From Gallalistipes aquisgranensis (lineage in GTDB: Bacteria; Bacteroidota; Bacteroidia; Bacteroidales; Rikenellaceae), in contig NZ_JADCJY010000001.1 of the NCBI RefSeq assembly GCF_014982715.1, positions 186,001 through 250,000 on the forward strand: a stretch of DNA of 64,000 nt. Reading direction: 5' to 3'. The translations under genes and the position numbers were made by a program. Below the pieces are notes generated by a model that saw nothing but the letters and a program-made list of their open reading frames with translations, was not told the origin of the DNA and searched no databases. Position 1 is the stretch's first letter. The number at the start of each line of letters is the position of its first letter. Below are positions 33,980 through 43,319 of this stretch, piece after piece.

Positions 33980-35863
33980 ATGAGATTTACGATCCTGTTG
34001 AACCTTTTTCTGCTGTTGTCCTGTGCGGGTTCCGCCCGTCCGGGATACGATCTGGTCATCGTCGGGGGAACTCCCGGGGGAATCATGGCCGCCATCGCCG
34101 CCGCCCGCGAAGGGAAAAGTTCCGTTATTCTGGAGCGCACTTCCCATATCGGCGGGCTTCCTGTCAACGGTCTGGGAGCGACCGACATCAATACCCGGGC
34201 GGCCACGACAGGCCTGTTCCGCGAGTTCGTGGAGAACGTGCGCCGGTATTATGCCGATAAGTACGGACCCGATTCGCAGCAGGTGAAGGATTGCAGCGGC
34301 GGATTCCATTTCGAGCCTTCCGTGGCCGGCCGGGTGTTCGACCGTATGCTGTCCGGATACCGGGGGCGGATCGACGTGTTCACCCTGCGTCAGTTCGACT
34401 GCGACCCCGCCAACGTGGAGATGGAGGACGACCGGATACTGGGCGTTCGCGTCACCGACCGGGCTACGGGACGGAGCGAAACGTACCGGGGCCGGGTGTT
34501 CCTGGACGCCACGTACGAAGGCGATCTGGGAGCGGCCGCAGGCGTGCCTTTCCGGGTGGGCCGCGAGGGGCGCGACGAATTCGGCGAGCCGGGTGCGGGC
34601 CGTATCTACAAGTATTGGAGCGGTCCCGTGGCCGAGGGAAGCGACGGGATGGGCGACAATGCCGTGCAGGCCTACAACTACCGTCTCTGCCTGACCGACG
34701 ATCCGGCCAACCGGGTGCGGGTCGAAAAACCGAAGAACTACAACCGGGAAGAGTATCTTTCCCTTGTCGAGGATGTCTGGACGGGGCGCAATACCCATGT
34801 CTCGTTCAGGAAGGTGACGCCGGAGATGATGGAGGAGAACCGCCGGGCGATCGGAGCGGGCGGAGAGACGGGAATTCCCGGCGACAAGTGGGGTATCGCC
34901 AAGATTACCAATATGGTGACCCTGCCCAACCGGAAAACCGATGCCAACAATCAGCATCTGGCCCTGATTTCGACCGACCTGCCGGAGGAGAACTGGCCCT
35001 GGCCCACCTCGTCGTGGGAGTGGAGGGACCGTTTCGCCGGCCGGCTGCGCGATTATACGCTGGGGCTCATCTGGTTCGCTCAGAACGACGAGGCGCTGCC
35101 GGAACACTTCCGCGAGGCTGCGTCGCGGTGGGGGCTGGCGGCGGACGAATATATCGACAACGGCCATTTCCCGCGTCAGGTCTACGTGCGCGAGGGACGC
35201 CGTTTCGAGGGAGTTTATTTTTTTACAGCGAAAGACGCCCTGCCCGTGGCGGATGGCCAGCGGCCCCCGGTCCACGCGGAGAGCGTGACGGCCAGTCACT
35301 ATTCGCTTGATTCGCACGCCGTGCGCAAGCGCGAGAAGGGGCGGGTGCATCTGGACGGCTTTTTCGGCATTACGGACGCCCGGGTCTATACCGTCCCCTA
35401 CGGAGTGATGGTGCCCCGGCAGGTGGACAACCTGCTGCTGCCCGTTCCCGTGTCGGGTTCGCACGTGGGATTCTCCACCCTGCGGATGGAACCCTGCTGG
35501 ATGGCGCTGGGCCAGGCTGCGGGCATCGCATCCTCGCTGGCCATCGACTGCGGGCTGAAGGTGCGCAACGTCGATGTGAGACGGCTGCAGGAGAAGCTGA
35601 TCGGACAGAAAGCCACGTTGATCTATTATGAAGATGTGACCCCGGAAGACGATGCGTTCGAGATGGTGCAGGTGCTGGGGTTGGCCGGATATTTGCCCGG
35701 ATGGGAGGCCCGGCTGTCGGAGGCGGTGAGCCGTGCCGACCTGGAGGCGTGGAGAAAGCGCAGCAGGTTGGCGCTGGAGGCCGAAGCGGGCCGCACTCCG
35801 CGCGGAGAGGTGTTGGAAGAGATATACAGAAGAGGAACGGAAGGCCGTTCCGCGAGACAATAG
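33980..35863 (+). CDS. lipoprotein FAD-dependent oxidoreductase
   Basis: A 627-residue FAD_oxidored-type flavoprotein. The N-terminus is a lipoprotein signal (LFLLLSC, lipobox cysteine about residue 15), followed closely by the dinucleotide-binding motif VIVGGTPGGIMAA and ILERTSHIGGLPVNG. Downstream are VFLDATYEGDLGAAAGV and the C-terminal LLLPVPVSGSHVGFSTLRMEPCWMALGQAAG, which bind FAD in related enzymes. It is longer than the other two paralogues in the window and uses a Sec lipoprotein signal rather than Tat, so FAD would have to be loaded outside the membrane. The substrate is unknown. The start at 33980 yields the signal peptide. It follows purA by 37 bases. Confidence 0.82.
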   Translation: MRFTILLNLFLLLSCAGSARPGYDLVIVGGTPGGIMAAIAAAREGKSSVILERTSHIGGLPVNGLGATDINTRAATTGLFREFVENVRRYYADKYGPDSQQVKDCSGGFHFEPSVAGRVFDRMLSGYRGRIDVFTLRQFDCDPANVEMEDDRILGVRVTDRATGRSETYRGRVFLDATYEGDLGAAAGVPFRVGREGRDEFGEPGAGRIYKYWSGPVAEGSDGMGDNAVQAYNYRLCLTDDPANRVRVEKPKNYNREEYLSLVEDVWTGRNTHVSFRKVTPEMMEENRRAIGAGGETGIPGDKWGIAKITNMVTLPNRKTDANNQHLALISTDLPEENWPWPTSSWEWRDRFAGRLRDYTLGLIWFAQNDEALPEHFREAASRWGLAADEYIDNGHFPRQVYVREGRRFEGVYFFTAKDALPVADGQRPPVHAESVTASHYSLDSHAVRKREKGRVHLDGFFGITDARVYTVPYGVMVPRQVDNLLLPVPVSGSHVGFSTLRMEPCWMALGQAAGIASSLAIDCGLKVRNVDVRRLQEKLIGQKATLIYYEDVTPEDDAFEMVQVLGLAGYLPGWEARLSEAVSRADLEAWRKRSRLALEAEAGRTPRGEVLEEIYRRGTEGRSARQ

Positions 35864-35885
35864 CGATTTTAAAATGTGAAAGAAG

Positions 35886-36578
35886 ATGAAAACGACGAAA
35901 TTTTCCGTGATCGTTCTGCTGGCTGCCCTCCTTTCGGTGACGGGCTGTTCCACCATGAGCCGCACCGGGAAGGGTGCATTGTACGGTACGGGCGGCGGTG
36001 CCGCGCTGGGTGCCGGTATCGGGGCATTGGCCGGAGGCGGTAAGGGCGCAGCGATCGGAGCGGCCATCGGTGCCGGTGTGGGTGCCGGAGCCGGGGCGCT
36101 GATCGGCCGCCGGATGGATAAGCAGAAGGCCGAGCTGGAGAAAATCCAGGGGGCTCAGGTGGAGATGGTGAAGGACAGCAACAACCTGCAGGCCATCAAG
36201 GTGACCTTCAACGACAAGATTCTTTTCGCCACCGGCAAGAGCGACCTGAGTCAGGCATCGCGCGATGCGCTCGTGCGTTTCGCCGTCTCGTTGCAGAATG
36301 CTCCCGACACGGATATAACCATTTACGGGCATACCGACAACACGGGCAGCCGGGCCGTGAACGAACGTCTTTCGCAGGAGCGTGCGCAGGCCGTGGCCAA
36401 TGTGCTGATGGGGCAGGGCGTGAGCAGTAAACGGATGATCGTCAAGGGGCTCGCCTACGACTCTCCCGTGGCCGACAACTCCACCGAGGCGGGGCGTGCC
36501 GCCAACCGTCGCGTGGAGATTTTCATCACGGCCAGTGAAGAGACGATCCGCCAGGCCGAGGCCGGAACCCTGAAATAG
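35886..36578 (+). CDS. OmpA-family outer-membrane lipoprotein with glycine zipper
   Basis: A 230-residue lipoprotein (lipobox SVTGC, Cys about 21). A glycine-rich zipper segment (GALYGTGGGAALGAGIGALAGGGKG..., about 30-75) can insert in a membrane. An OmpA-type peptidoglycan-binding domain follows, with ITIYGHTDNTGSRAVNERLSQERAQAV and GRAANRRVEIFI, including the conserved Asp and Arg that hold diaminopimelate. The architecture matches YiaD/Pal-like envelope anchors. Spacing of 22 bases from the upstream gene and 33 bases to etfB suggests co-transcription. Confidence 0.92.
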   Translation: MKTTKFSVIVLLAALLSVTGCSTMSRTGKGALYGTGGGAALGAGIGALAGGGKGAAIGAAIGAGVGAGAGALIGRRMDKQKAELEKIQGAQVEMVKDSNNLQAIKVTFNDKILFATGKSDLSQASRDALVRFAVSLQNAPDTDITIYGHTDNTGSRAVNERLSQERAQAVANVLMGQGVSSKRMIVKGLAYDSPVADNSTEAGRAANRRVEIFITASEETIRQAEAGTLK

Positions 36579-36611
36579 AACCTGAAAACATCTAAACCAT
36601 ACTTTTTAATA

Positions 36612-37490
36612 ATGAAAAAAGCGTTGAAAATAGTAGTGCTGGCCAAGCAGGTGCCCGATACCCGCAATGTGGGGAAGGACGCCATGAAGGAGGACGGCAC
36701 CGTGAACCGTGCAGCCCTGCCGGCCATCTTCAACCCCGAAGACCTGAATGCCCTGGAGCAGGCACTCGTAATCAAGGATATGAATCCGGGAAGTACCGTG
36801 CAGGTGCTTACCATGGGACCTCCCCGGGCCGCCGACATTCTGCGCGACGCCATGTTCCGCGGGGCGGACGGCGGCGTGCTGCTTACCGACCGTAAATTCG
36901 CCGGGGCCGATACGCTGGCCACCTCCTACGCCCTTTCGCGGGCGCTGGTCAAGATGCAGCCCGACATCATCGTCGCCGGCCGTCAGGCCATCGACGGAGA
37001 TACGGCGCAGGTAGGTCCGCAGGTGGCCGAGAAGCTGGGGATTCCCCAGGTGACCTATGCCGAGGAGATCGTCTCCCTCGACGGAGAGCAGATCGTCGTC
37101 AAGCGTCGGCTGGAACATGGCGTGGAGACGGTGAGCTGCCCTCTGCCGATGGTGATGACCGTGAACGGATCGGCTGCCGAGTGCCGTCCGCAGCATGCCA
37201 AACGGGTGATGAAGTACAAGAACGCCAAGACCCCCAGCGAACTGCAGGCGGTGGACAACGACTATCTGCGCGTGCAGTGCGGCTGCAAGGAGTACCTCAA
37301 TATCGGGGAGTGGAGCGTGGCCGACGTCGATGCCGACGACAGCCAGCTGGGTATGAGCGGCTCTCCCACGAAGGTGAAGAAGATCGAGAACGTCGTTTTC
37401 CAGGCCAAGGAGGCCAAGCGCCTTACTGCGGCCGATGCGGACATCGACGGGCTGATGGCCGAGCTGATCGCCAGCCATACATTGGGTTAA
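36612..37490 (+). CDS. etfB: electron transfer flavoprotein subunit beta
   Basis: A 292-residue EtfB that, with EtfA, accepts electrons from acyl-CoA dehydrogenases. Landmarks: VVLAKQVPDTRNVGKDAMKEDGTVNR, FNPEDLNALEQALVIKD, VQVLTMGPPRA and VAGRQAIDGDTAQVGPQVAEKLGIPQVTYAEE, the last being the nucleotide-binding and subunit-contact region. It is about 30 residues longer than many EtfB proteins, mostly in the C-terminal part. It is followed by etfA (21-base gap) and an acyl-CoA dehydrogenase, so the three form one functional unit. Whether the complex bifurcates electrons to ferredoxin cannot be decided by eye. Confidence 0.95.
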   Translation: MKKALKIVVLAKQVPDTRNVGKDAMKEDGTVNRAALPAIFNPEDLNALEQALVIKDMNPGSTVQVLTMGPPRAADILRDAMFRGADGGVLLTDRKFAGADTLATSYALSRALVKMQPDIIVAGRQAIDGDTAQVGPQVAEKLGIPQVTYAEEIVSLDGEQIVVKRRLEHGVETVSCPLPMVMTVNGSAAECRPQHAKRVMKYKNAKTPSELQAVDNDYLRVQCGCKEYLNIGEWSVADVDADDSQLGMSGSPTKVKKIENVVFQAKEAKRLTAADADIDGLMAELIASHTLG

Positions 37491-37511
37491 ATCATCTAAC
37501 GAGAGAGTATT

Positions 37512-38531
37512 ATGAACAACATATTTGTATATTGCGAAATAGAGAGCGGCAAGGTCGCCGACGTGAGCCTCGAGCTGCTGACCAAAGGCCGTGAACTGGC
37601 CGATACGCTGGGGTGCAAACTGGAGGCCCTTGTGCTGGGCGAGGGACTGGACGGCGTGGAGAAGGAACTGGCCAAATACGGTGCCGACACCGTGTGGGTG
37701 GCCGACGACAAGGAGCTGGCACCTTACCGTACGCTGCCCCACACCTCCGTCGTGTGCGGTGTGTTCGAGGAGGAGAAGCCGCAGATCGCCCTGTTCGGTG
37801 CCACGCCCGTGGGACGCGACCTGGGCCCCCGCGTTTCGTCGGCCCTGCACAGCGGTCTGACGGCCGACTGCACCAGTCTGGTGATCGGCGACCATACGGA
37901 TGCCAAGAGCGGCACGGAATACAAGAACCTGCTGTATCAGATCCGTCCCGCATTCGGAGGCAACATCATTGCCACGATCGTCAATCCCGACCACCGTCCC
38001 CAGATGGCCACGGTACGCGAGGGCGTGATGAAGAAAGAGGCGGCCAAGACCCCCGGCGCCGGTGAGGTGAAACGGGTGGACGTGAAGAAATACCTGAAGG
38101 ATACCGATCTCGTGGTGAAGATCATCGACCGCCAGATGGAGGAGCGCAAGATCGACATCAAGAGTTCGGCCGTGCTCGTTTCGGGCGGATACGGCATGGG
38201 GTCGAAGGAGAATTTCGGCCTGCTGTTCGAACTGGCCGAGGTCCTGGGGGCCGAGGTGGGCGCTTCGCGTGCCGCCGTGGACGCCGGGTTCGCCGACCAT
38301 GCCCGTCAGGTGGGGCAGACCGGAGTGACGGTCCGTCCGAAGCTCTATATCGCCTGCGGTATTTCGGGCCAGATCCAGCATACGGCCGGTATGGACCAGT
38401 CGTCGATGATCATTTCGATCAATACCGATCCGGACGCCCCGATCAACAAGATCGCCGACTACGCCATCGTGGGCGACGTGATGGAGGTGATCCCCAAGAT
38501 GATTAAGTATTACAAGCAAAACTCTAAATAA
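37512..38531 (+). CDS. etfA: electron transfer flavoprotein subunit alpha
   Basis: A 339-residue EtfA. The N-terminal domain (VYCEIESGKVADVSLELLTKGRELAD) packs on EtfB. The C-terminal FAD domain has LVSGGYGMGSKENFGLLFELAEVLGAEVGASRAAVDAGF, QVGQTGVTVRPKLYIACGISGQIQHTAGM and INTDPDAPI, all standard FAD-binding elements. Length is normal for EtfA. It lies between etfB and the dehydrogenase gene (8-base gap), which makes the acyl-CoA dehydrogenase its likely electron donor or acceptor. Confidence 0.96.
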   Translation: MNNIFVYCEIESGKVADVSLELLTKGRELADTLGCKLEALVLGEGLDGVEKELAKYGADTVWVADDKELAPYRTLPHTSVVCGVFEEEKPQIALFGATPVGRDLGPRVSSALHSGLTADCTSLVIGDHTDAKSGTEYKNLLYQIRPAFGGNIIATIVNPDHRPQMATVREGVMKKEAAKTPGAGEVKRVDVKKYLKDTDLVVKIIDRQMEERKIDIKSSAVLVSGGYGMGSKENFGLLFELAEVLGAEVGASRAAVDAGFADHARQVGQTGVTVRPKLYIACGISGQIQHTAGMDQSSMIISINTDPDAPINKIADYAIVGDVMEVIPKMIKYYKQNSK

Positions 38532-38539
38532 GCACGGAT

Positions 38540-40258
38540 ATGGCCAACTTTTTTTTAGATAATAAAGATTTGCAGTATCATCTGGAGCATCCCCTGATGA
38601 AGAAGCTGGTGGAGCTTCAGGAGCGGGGTTTTGCCGAGAAGGATGTGTATGACTACGCCCCGGCCGATTTCGAGGACGCGATGGACAACTACCGCCGGGT
38701 ACTGACCATCACCGGCGAAGTGTGCGGCGACGTGATCGCCCCCAATGCCGAAGGGGTGGACGAAGAGGGCCCGAAGGTGGTGAACGACCACGTGGTCTAC
38801 GCTCCCGGAACCGCCAGAAACATCGAGGCGGTCACCAAGGCCGGTCTGTTCGGCATGACGCTGCCCCGCAAGTACGAGGGGCTGAACCTGCCGCTGATCT
38901 GCTTCGTGATGGCCAACGAGATGGTGGCCCGTGCCGATGCCGGATTCGAGAACATCTGGGGGCTTCAGGACTGTGCCGAGACGCTGAACGAGTTCGCCAG
39001 CGAAGAGCTCAAGGCCGAGTTCCTGCCCCGCGTCTCGCGCGGAGAGACCTGCGCCATGGACCTCACCGAGCCCGATGCCGGCAGCGACCTGCAGGCCGTG
39101 ATGCTCAAGGCCACGTGGGACGAGGCCCGGGGAACGTGGCTGCTCAACGGCGTGAAACGCTTCATCACCAACGGTGACGGCGATATTTCGCTGGTATTGG
39201 CCCGTTCCGAAGAGGGTACGACCGATGCCCGCGGCCTGTCGATGTTCGTGTATGACAAGCGCGACAATGCCGTGAAGGTGCGCCGAATCGAGCACAAACT
39301 GGGTATCAAGGGGTCGCCCACCTGCGAACTGGTCTTCACCAATGCCCCGGCCAAACTGGTCGGCGACCGCAAGATGGGTCTGATCAAATACGTGATGTCG
39401 CTGATGAACGCCGCCCGTCTGGGCATCGGCGCCCAGTCGACCGGCCTTTCCGAGGCCGCCTACCGCGAGGCGCTCAAGTATGCGCATGAGCGGGAGCAGT
39501 TCGGCAAGCCGATCATCGAATTCCCCGCCGTATTCGAGATGCTGACCAACATGAAGGCCAAACTGCAGGCTTCGCGGGCGATGCTCTACGAGACCACCCG
39601 TTTCGTGCAGCTCTACAAGACCTATACGCACATCAGCCACGAGCGTAAACTGGAGGCGGAGGAACGCGCCGAGATGAAGGCCTACACCCGTCTGGCCGAC
39701 GCTTTCACGCCGCTGCTGAAGCTGATGAGCAGCGAATACTGCAACCAGCTGGCTTACGACGCCCTTCAGATTCACGGCGGTTCGGGCTACATGCACGACT
39801 ATCCGATCCAGCGTATCTACCGCGATGCCCGTATCACCAATATCTACGAGGGTACGAGTCAGTTGCAGGTGGTCGCTGCCATCCGTCACGTGACCACGGG
39901 AACCTATCTCTCCCAGATCATGGAGTATGAGAAGGCCGAATGTCCAGGCGATCTGGACCAGATCCGCAAGCGCCTGGTGGCCATGCGCGAGGAGTACGAG
40001 AAGACGGTGGAGAAGGTGGTCTCCACCGGCGACAACGAGGTGATCGACTTCCATGCCCGCCGCATGGTGGAGATGGCCGGTCATATCATCTTGTCGCACC
40101 TGTTGCTGCGTCAGGCGGCCGAGGTGGATGAGTACCGTACGTCCGCCGTTGTCTACTCCAAGTACGGACAGGCTCAGAACCGGGCCGCCGCGGAGTACAT
40201 TGCCCATTCGTGCTGCGGCGACATCGACCTGTTCAAGCAGGTGCTGGACGAACATTAG
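38540..40258 (+). CDS. acyl-CoA dehydrogenase, long form with C-terminal extension
   Basis: A 572-residue flavoprotein dehydrogenase, well above the roughly 380 residues of butyryl-CoA dehydrogenases. Core motifs: AMDLTEPDAGSDLQAV (FAD and substrate loop), RFITNGDGD, HGGSGYMHDYPIQRIYRDARITNIYEGTSQLQ (the catalytic glutamate lies in YEGT). The extra C-terminal domain of about 120 residues resembles the one in DmdC/FadE-like dehydrogenases (PF12806 type). The likely reaction is oxidation of an acyl-CoA to an enoyl-CoA, or the reverse in fermentation, with EtfAB as redox partner. Chain length is unknown. Last gene before a strong terminator. Confidence 0.92.
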   Translation: MANFFLDNKDLQYHLEHPLMKKLVELQERGFAEKDVYDYAPADFEDAMDNYRRVLTITGEVCGDVIAPNAEGVDEEGPKVVNDHVVYAPGTARNIEAVTKAGLFGMTLPRKYEGLNLPLICFVMANEMVARADAGFENIWGLQDCAETLNEFASEELKAEFLPRVSRGETCAMDLTEPDAGSDLQAVMLKATWDEARGTWLLNGVKRFITNGDGDISLVLARSEEGTTDARGLSMFVYDKRDNAVKVRRIEHKLGIKGSPTCELVFTNAPAKLVGDRKMGLIKYVMSLMNAARLGIGAQSTGLSEAAYREALKYAHEREQFGKPIIEFPAVFEMLTNMKAKLQASRAMLYETTRFVQLYKTYTHISHERKLEAEERAEMKAYTRLADAFTPLLKLMSSEYCNQLAYDALQIHGGSGYMHDYPIQRIYRDARITNIYEGTSQLQVVAAIRHVTTGTYLSQIMEYEKAECPGDLDQIRKRLVAMREEYEKTVEKVVSTGDNEVIDFHARRMVEMAGHIILSHLLLRQAAEVDEYRTSAVVYSKYGQAQNRAAAEYIAHSCCGDIDLFKQVLDEH

Positions 40259-40277
40259 CAGCCGGAACGATCCGGCA

Positions 40278-40309
40278 GGAAAGCCGTCTCCCTCGGGAGA
40301 CGGCTTTCC
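40278..40309 (+). terminator. intrinsic terminator after the etf operon
   Basis: A 14-base perfect stem (40278-40291 with 40296-40309, 4-base loop) is followed by CGTTTT, 19 bases past the dehydrogenase stop. Confidence 0.85.
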
Positions 40310-40326
40310 CGTTTTCGGGATAAGCG

Positions 40327-40357
40327 TTTGGTAATCGTACCGAAAAGTGTATCTTTG
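40327..40357 (+). promoter_or_regulatory. Bacteroidota-type promoter for nagB
   Basis: TTTG (40327-40330), a 19-base spacer and TATCTTTG (40350-40357) give a full consensus promoter, 33 bases before the nagB start. It begins right after the upstream terminator. Confidence 0.82.
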
Positions 40358-40390
40358 TGGACAGATCGAACCATCAAATCCCTAACCGAT

Positions 40391-41203
40391 ATGAGAGTTA
40401 TTATTCAGGAGAAAAGCGATGCCGTGGCCAGCTGGGCCGCCCGGTATATCGCTTCGAAAATCAATTCCCATGCCCGTATCAGCGACCGGCCTTTCGTGCT
40501 GGGTCTGCCCACGGGTTCCACGCCGCTGAAAACCTATGCCGAACTGATCCGCCTGCACCGCGAGGGGAAGGTCTCTTTCGAGAACGTGGTGACTTTCAAT
40601 ATGGACGAGTACGTGGGACTGCCCGAAGAGCATCCCGAAAGCTACCATTCGTTCATGTGGAACAATTTCTTCAGCTCGGTGGATATCCGACCCGAAAACG
40701 TCAACATCCTGAACGGAAATGCCGCCGATCTGGAGGCCGAGTGCCGTTCGTACGAGGAGCGGATCGCTGCACAGGGCGGCATCGACCTGTTCATGGGGGG
40801 AATCGGGCCCGACGGCCATATCGCCTTCAACGAACCCTTTTCCTCGATGACTTCGCGTACGCGGGTGAAAACCCTCACGCACGACACGCTGGTGGCCAAT
40901 TCGCGCTTTTTCGGCGGCGACATCGACCGGGTGCCCAAGACGGCCCTGACCGTGGGCGTAGGGACTGTGCTCGACGCCCGCGAGGTGATGATTCTCGTCA
41001 CGGGGTATAACAAGGCCCGTGCCCTGCACCATGTGGTAGAGGAGGGGTACAACCATGCCTGGACGGTGAGTGCCCTTCAGACCCATCCCAAAGGGATCAT
41101 CGTCTGCGACGAAGAGGCCACCTACGAGCTCAAGGTCGGAACGTTCCGCTACTTCAAGGATATAGAGCGGGAGCATATCGACCCGCAGAGCATCACTCTG
41201 TAA
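40391..41203 (+). CDS. nagB: glucosamine-6-phosphate deaminase
   Basis: A 270-residue NagB that converts glucosamine-6-phosphate to fructose-6-phosphate and ammonia. The catalytic residues fall at the same numbers as in E. coli: Asp72 (FNMDEYVGL), Asp141 and His143 ([13 protein letters not shown]) and Glu148. The phosphate-binding LGLPTGSTP is also present. The start at 40391 gives the standard MRVII beginning; an open extension of 21 codons upstream overlaps the promoter. It is followed 11 bases later by a glycerophosphodiesterase gene, so the two are probably co-transcribed. Confidence 0.97.
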   Translation: MRVIIQEKSDAVASWAARYIASKINSHARISDRPFVLGLPTGSTPLKTYAELIRLHREGKVSFENVVTFNMDEYVGLPEEHPESYHSFMWNNFFSSVDIRPENVNILNGNAADLEAECRSYEERIAAQGGIDLFMGGIGPDGHIAFNEPFSSMTSRTRVKTLTHDTLVANSRFFGGDIDRVPKTALTVGVGTVLDAREVMILVTGYNKARALHHVVEEGYNHAWTVSALQTHPKGIIVCDEEATYELKVGTFRYFKDIEREHIDPQSITL

Positions 41204-41214
41204 ACTGTCCTGCG

Positions 41215-41985
41215 ATGAAACGGATTGTCGCCGTATCGTTGCTGCTGGCCGGTGTGCTGTTCGCCTCGGCGGCCCGTTGTGCCCGGCCGAAGGTGATCGC
41301 CCACCGCGGTTTCTGGAAATGGGAGGGTTCGGCCCAGAATTCGATCGCTTCGCTGCGTCTGGCGGCCCGGTGCGGCCTGTGGGGGAGCGAGTTCGACGTG
41401 AATGTCACTTCGGACGGTGTGGCCGTCGTCAACCATGATCCCGTGATCGGCGGGAAACGGATCGAAAATACGCCCTATGCCGAATTCCGTGACGTACGCC
41501 TGCGCAACGGCGAACGGATGCCGACGCTGGCCGAATACCTGGCCGAGGGGAAGAGGCATCCGGAACTGAAGCTGATTCTGGAACTCAAATCGGCCCGTTC
41601 GGCGGAACACGAGCTTCGCAGCGTGGAAGTCGTGCTCCGGGAAGTGGAGCGGGCCGGCGTCGCACGGCAGGTGGAATATATCGCTTTCAGCCGCCGGATC
41701 GTGGAGGAGTTGCTCCGGCGCGACCCGAAACTGAAAGTGGCCTATCTCAACGGGGACATCGCTCCGGAAGAGCTGAAAAGGATGGGGTGTACCGGGCTGG
41801 ACTATTCGGTCGGGAAGATGCGCCGCCATCCGGAATGGTTCTCCGAGGCCCGGAAAAACCGTGTCCGTACGAATGTCTGGACCGTGAACCGGATGGAGGA
41901 TATTCGGTTCGTGACGGAGAACGGTGCCGGGTATATCACGACCGACGAACCGCTGCTTGTGGAAAAAATCCTGCGCGGAAAGTAG
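41215..41985 (+). CDS. exported glycerophosphodiester phosphodiesterase family protein
   Basis: A 256-residue GDPD-fold protein with a Sec signal peptide (to about SAARCA). Catalytic elements: IAHRGFW (His30, Arg31), SEFDVN (Glu59, Asp61) and VNHDP (His74), then LKLILELKS with the conserved glutamate and lysine, and a C-terminal WTVN motif. The family hydrolyses glycerophosphodiesters to glycerol-3-phosphate and an alcohol. The exported location suggests degradation of phospholipid head groups or wall-linked material in the periplasm. Downstream of nagB and just before a strong hairpin. Confidence 0.92.
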   Translation: MKRIVAVSLLLAGVLFASAARCARPKVIAHRGFWKWEGSAQNSIASLRLAARCGLWGSEFDVNVTSDGVAVVNHDPVIGGKRIENTPYAEFRDVRLRNGERMPTLAEYLAEGKRHPELKLILELKSARSAEHELRSVEVVLREVERAGVARQVEYIAFSRRIVEELLRRDPKLKVAYLNGDIAPEELKRMGCTGLDYSVGKMRRHPEWFSEARKNRVRTNVWTVNRMEDIRFVTENGAGYITTDEPLLVEKILRGK

Positions 41986-42005
41986 CCCGGTCCCGGGATA
42001 TGCAA

Positions 42006-42038
42006 AGCGGGGTGTCCGATTTCGTCGGACACCCCGCT
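42006..42038 (+). terminator. intrinsic terminator after the nagB operon
   Basis: A 14-base perfect stem (42006-42019 with 42025-42038, 5-base loop) is found 20 bases past the GDPD stop. It could also end the convergent minus-strand hydrolase transcript. Confidence 0.78.
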
Positions 42039-42099
42039 TCTGTATCCTGCGGAGGAAGGGTTTTCCCGGGTGCGTATCGCCGGGGCTGCCGGTTGCCTG

Positions 42100-43107
42100 C
42101 TATCGGAGATAGTCCCGGAAGAATGTTGCGATCCGGTCGAACGGAATCTTTTCCATGTTGTCGTACAGATCGACATGGCTGGCACCGGGGACGATCAGCA
42201 GCTCCTTGTTGTCGCCTTTCAACTGCTTGAATGCGTCTTCGCTGAAGTAGCGGGAGTGGGCTTTTTCGCCGTGGATGACCAGAACGGCGCTCCGGATTTC
42301 GTCGCTGTACGTGAGCAGAGGCGTGTTGATGAACGAAAGGGCCGACGTCTTGTTCCAACCGCCGTTCGAATTGAGCGAGCGAGGATGGTAGCCGCGTTCG
42401 GTCTTGTAATAGGCGTGGTAGTCTTTTACGAACTGCGGGGCATCCTCGGGCAGCGGGTCCGCTACGCCGCCGGCCAGCGCATAGGTGCCGTTGCGGTAGT
42501 CTTCCGTGCGTTGGGTGTTGAGCTGTTTGCGCAGTTCGTAGCGGGCATTGGCATCCATCGCATCGAAATAGCCCCGGGCGTTGACGCGGCTCATGTCGTA
42601 CATCGTGACGGCGACGGTGGCCTTGATCCGCGTGTCGATGGCGGCCGCATTGAGTGCCATGCCACCCCAACCGCAGATGCCGAGGATACCGATCCGTCCC
42701 GGGTCCGCTTTTTCGTGTGTCGAAAGGAAATCGACCGCCGCACAGAAGTCTTCCGTATTGATGTCGGGCGAAGCCACGTAACGGGGTTCTCCGCTGCTCT
42801 CCCCGGTGTAGGAGGGGTCGAAGGCGATCGTGAGGAATCCGCGTTCGGCCAGCGTCTGGGCATACAGTCCCGATGCCTGTTCCTTTACCGCACCGAAAGG
42901 TCCGCTGACGGCTATGGCGGGCAGTTTGCCCGTGGCATTTCTGGGAATGTACATGTCGGCGGCGAGCGTGATGCCGAAACGGTTGTGGAAAAGGACGCGC
43001 TCGACCGTCACCTTGTCGCTGGGAGCGAACGTTTTGTCGTTGTGTCGTGCTTGAGAGGTATTCATAATTGTCAGAATGGATAAAACGGTCGGAATGAATT
43101 TTTTCAT
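42100..43107 (-). CDS. exported alpha/beta hydrolase with cysteine nucleophile (dienelactone hydrolase-like)
   Basis: A 335-residue alpha/beta hydrolase. The N-terminus looks like a short signal peptide (MKKFIPTVLSILTIMNTSQA). The nucleophile elbow reads GICGWGG with Cys145 in place of the usual serine, as in dienelactone hydrolases. An oxyanion-side motif SGPFGAVKEQASGLYAQTLAERG and the C-terminal histidine (ASHVDLYDN) complete the core; the acid is probably Asp or Glu near VLVIHGEKAHSR. The substrate is unknown; esters, lactones or short peptides are possible. A -7 box lies upstream and it is monocistronic. Confidence 0.83.
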   Translation of the reverse strand: MKKFIPTVLSILTIMNTSQARHNDKTFAPSDKVTVERVLFHNRFGITLAADMYIPRNATGKLPAIAVSGPFGAVKEQASGLYAQTLAERGFLTIAFDPSYTGESSGEPRYVASPDINTEDFCAAVDFLSTHEKADPGRIGILGICGWGGMALNAAAIDTRIKATVAVTMYDMSRVNARGYFDAMDANARYELRKQLNTQRTEDYRNGTYALAGGVADPLPEDAPQFVKDYHAYYKTERGYHPRSLNSNGGWNKTSALSFINTPLLTYSDEIRSAVLVIHGEKAHSRYFSEDAFKQLKGDNKELLIVPGASHVDLYDNMEKIPFDRIATFFRDYLR

Positions 43108-43134
43108 CGGTTCGGAGGTTTCGGTTTTTCACCG

Positions 43135-43142
43135 CAAAGATA
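43135..43142 (-). promoter_or_regulatory. -7 promoter box for the alpha/beta hydrolase
   Basis: TATCTTTG on the minus strand exactly matches TAnnTTTG, 28 bases upstream of the start codon. No -33 TTG at good spacing. Confidence 0.52.
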
Positions 43143-43264
43143 GCCTCCCTTCTCCGTCCGGACAGTAGACAGATTACGGATAAATGTACCCCGATTCCGG
43201 TTGTCGTACTCCTGAGGTTTGCGGAGAGAAGGGGAGCGGACGGAGACCGCTCTGCCGGATGCGA

Positions 43265-43296
43265 AAGGAGGATACCCTGTTATCGGTATCCTCCTT
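43265..43296 (-). terminator. hairpin terminator downstream of korB
   Basis: A 12-base perfect stem (43265-43276 with 43285-43296, 8-base loop) lies 24 bases past the korB stop. On the minus strand it is followed by TTCGCA, only weakly T-rich. Confidence 0.65.
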
Positions 43297-43319
43297 GAAA
43301 ATGACGGTGCGGGAGCGGT

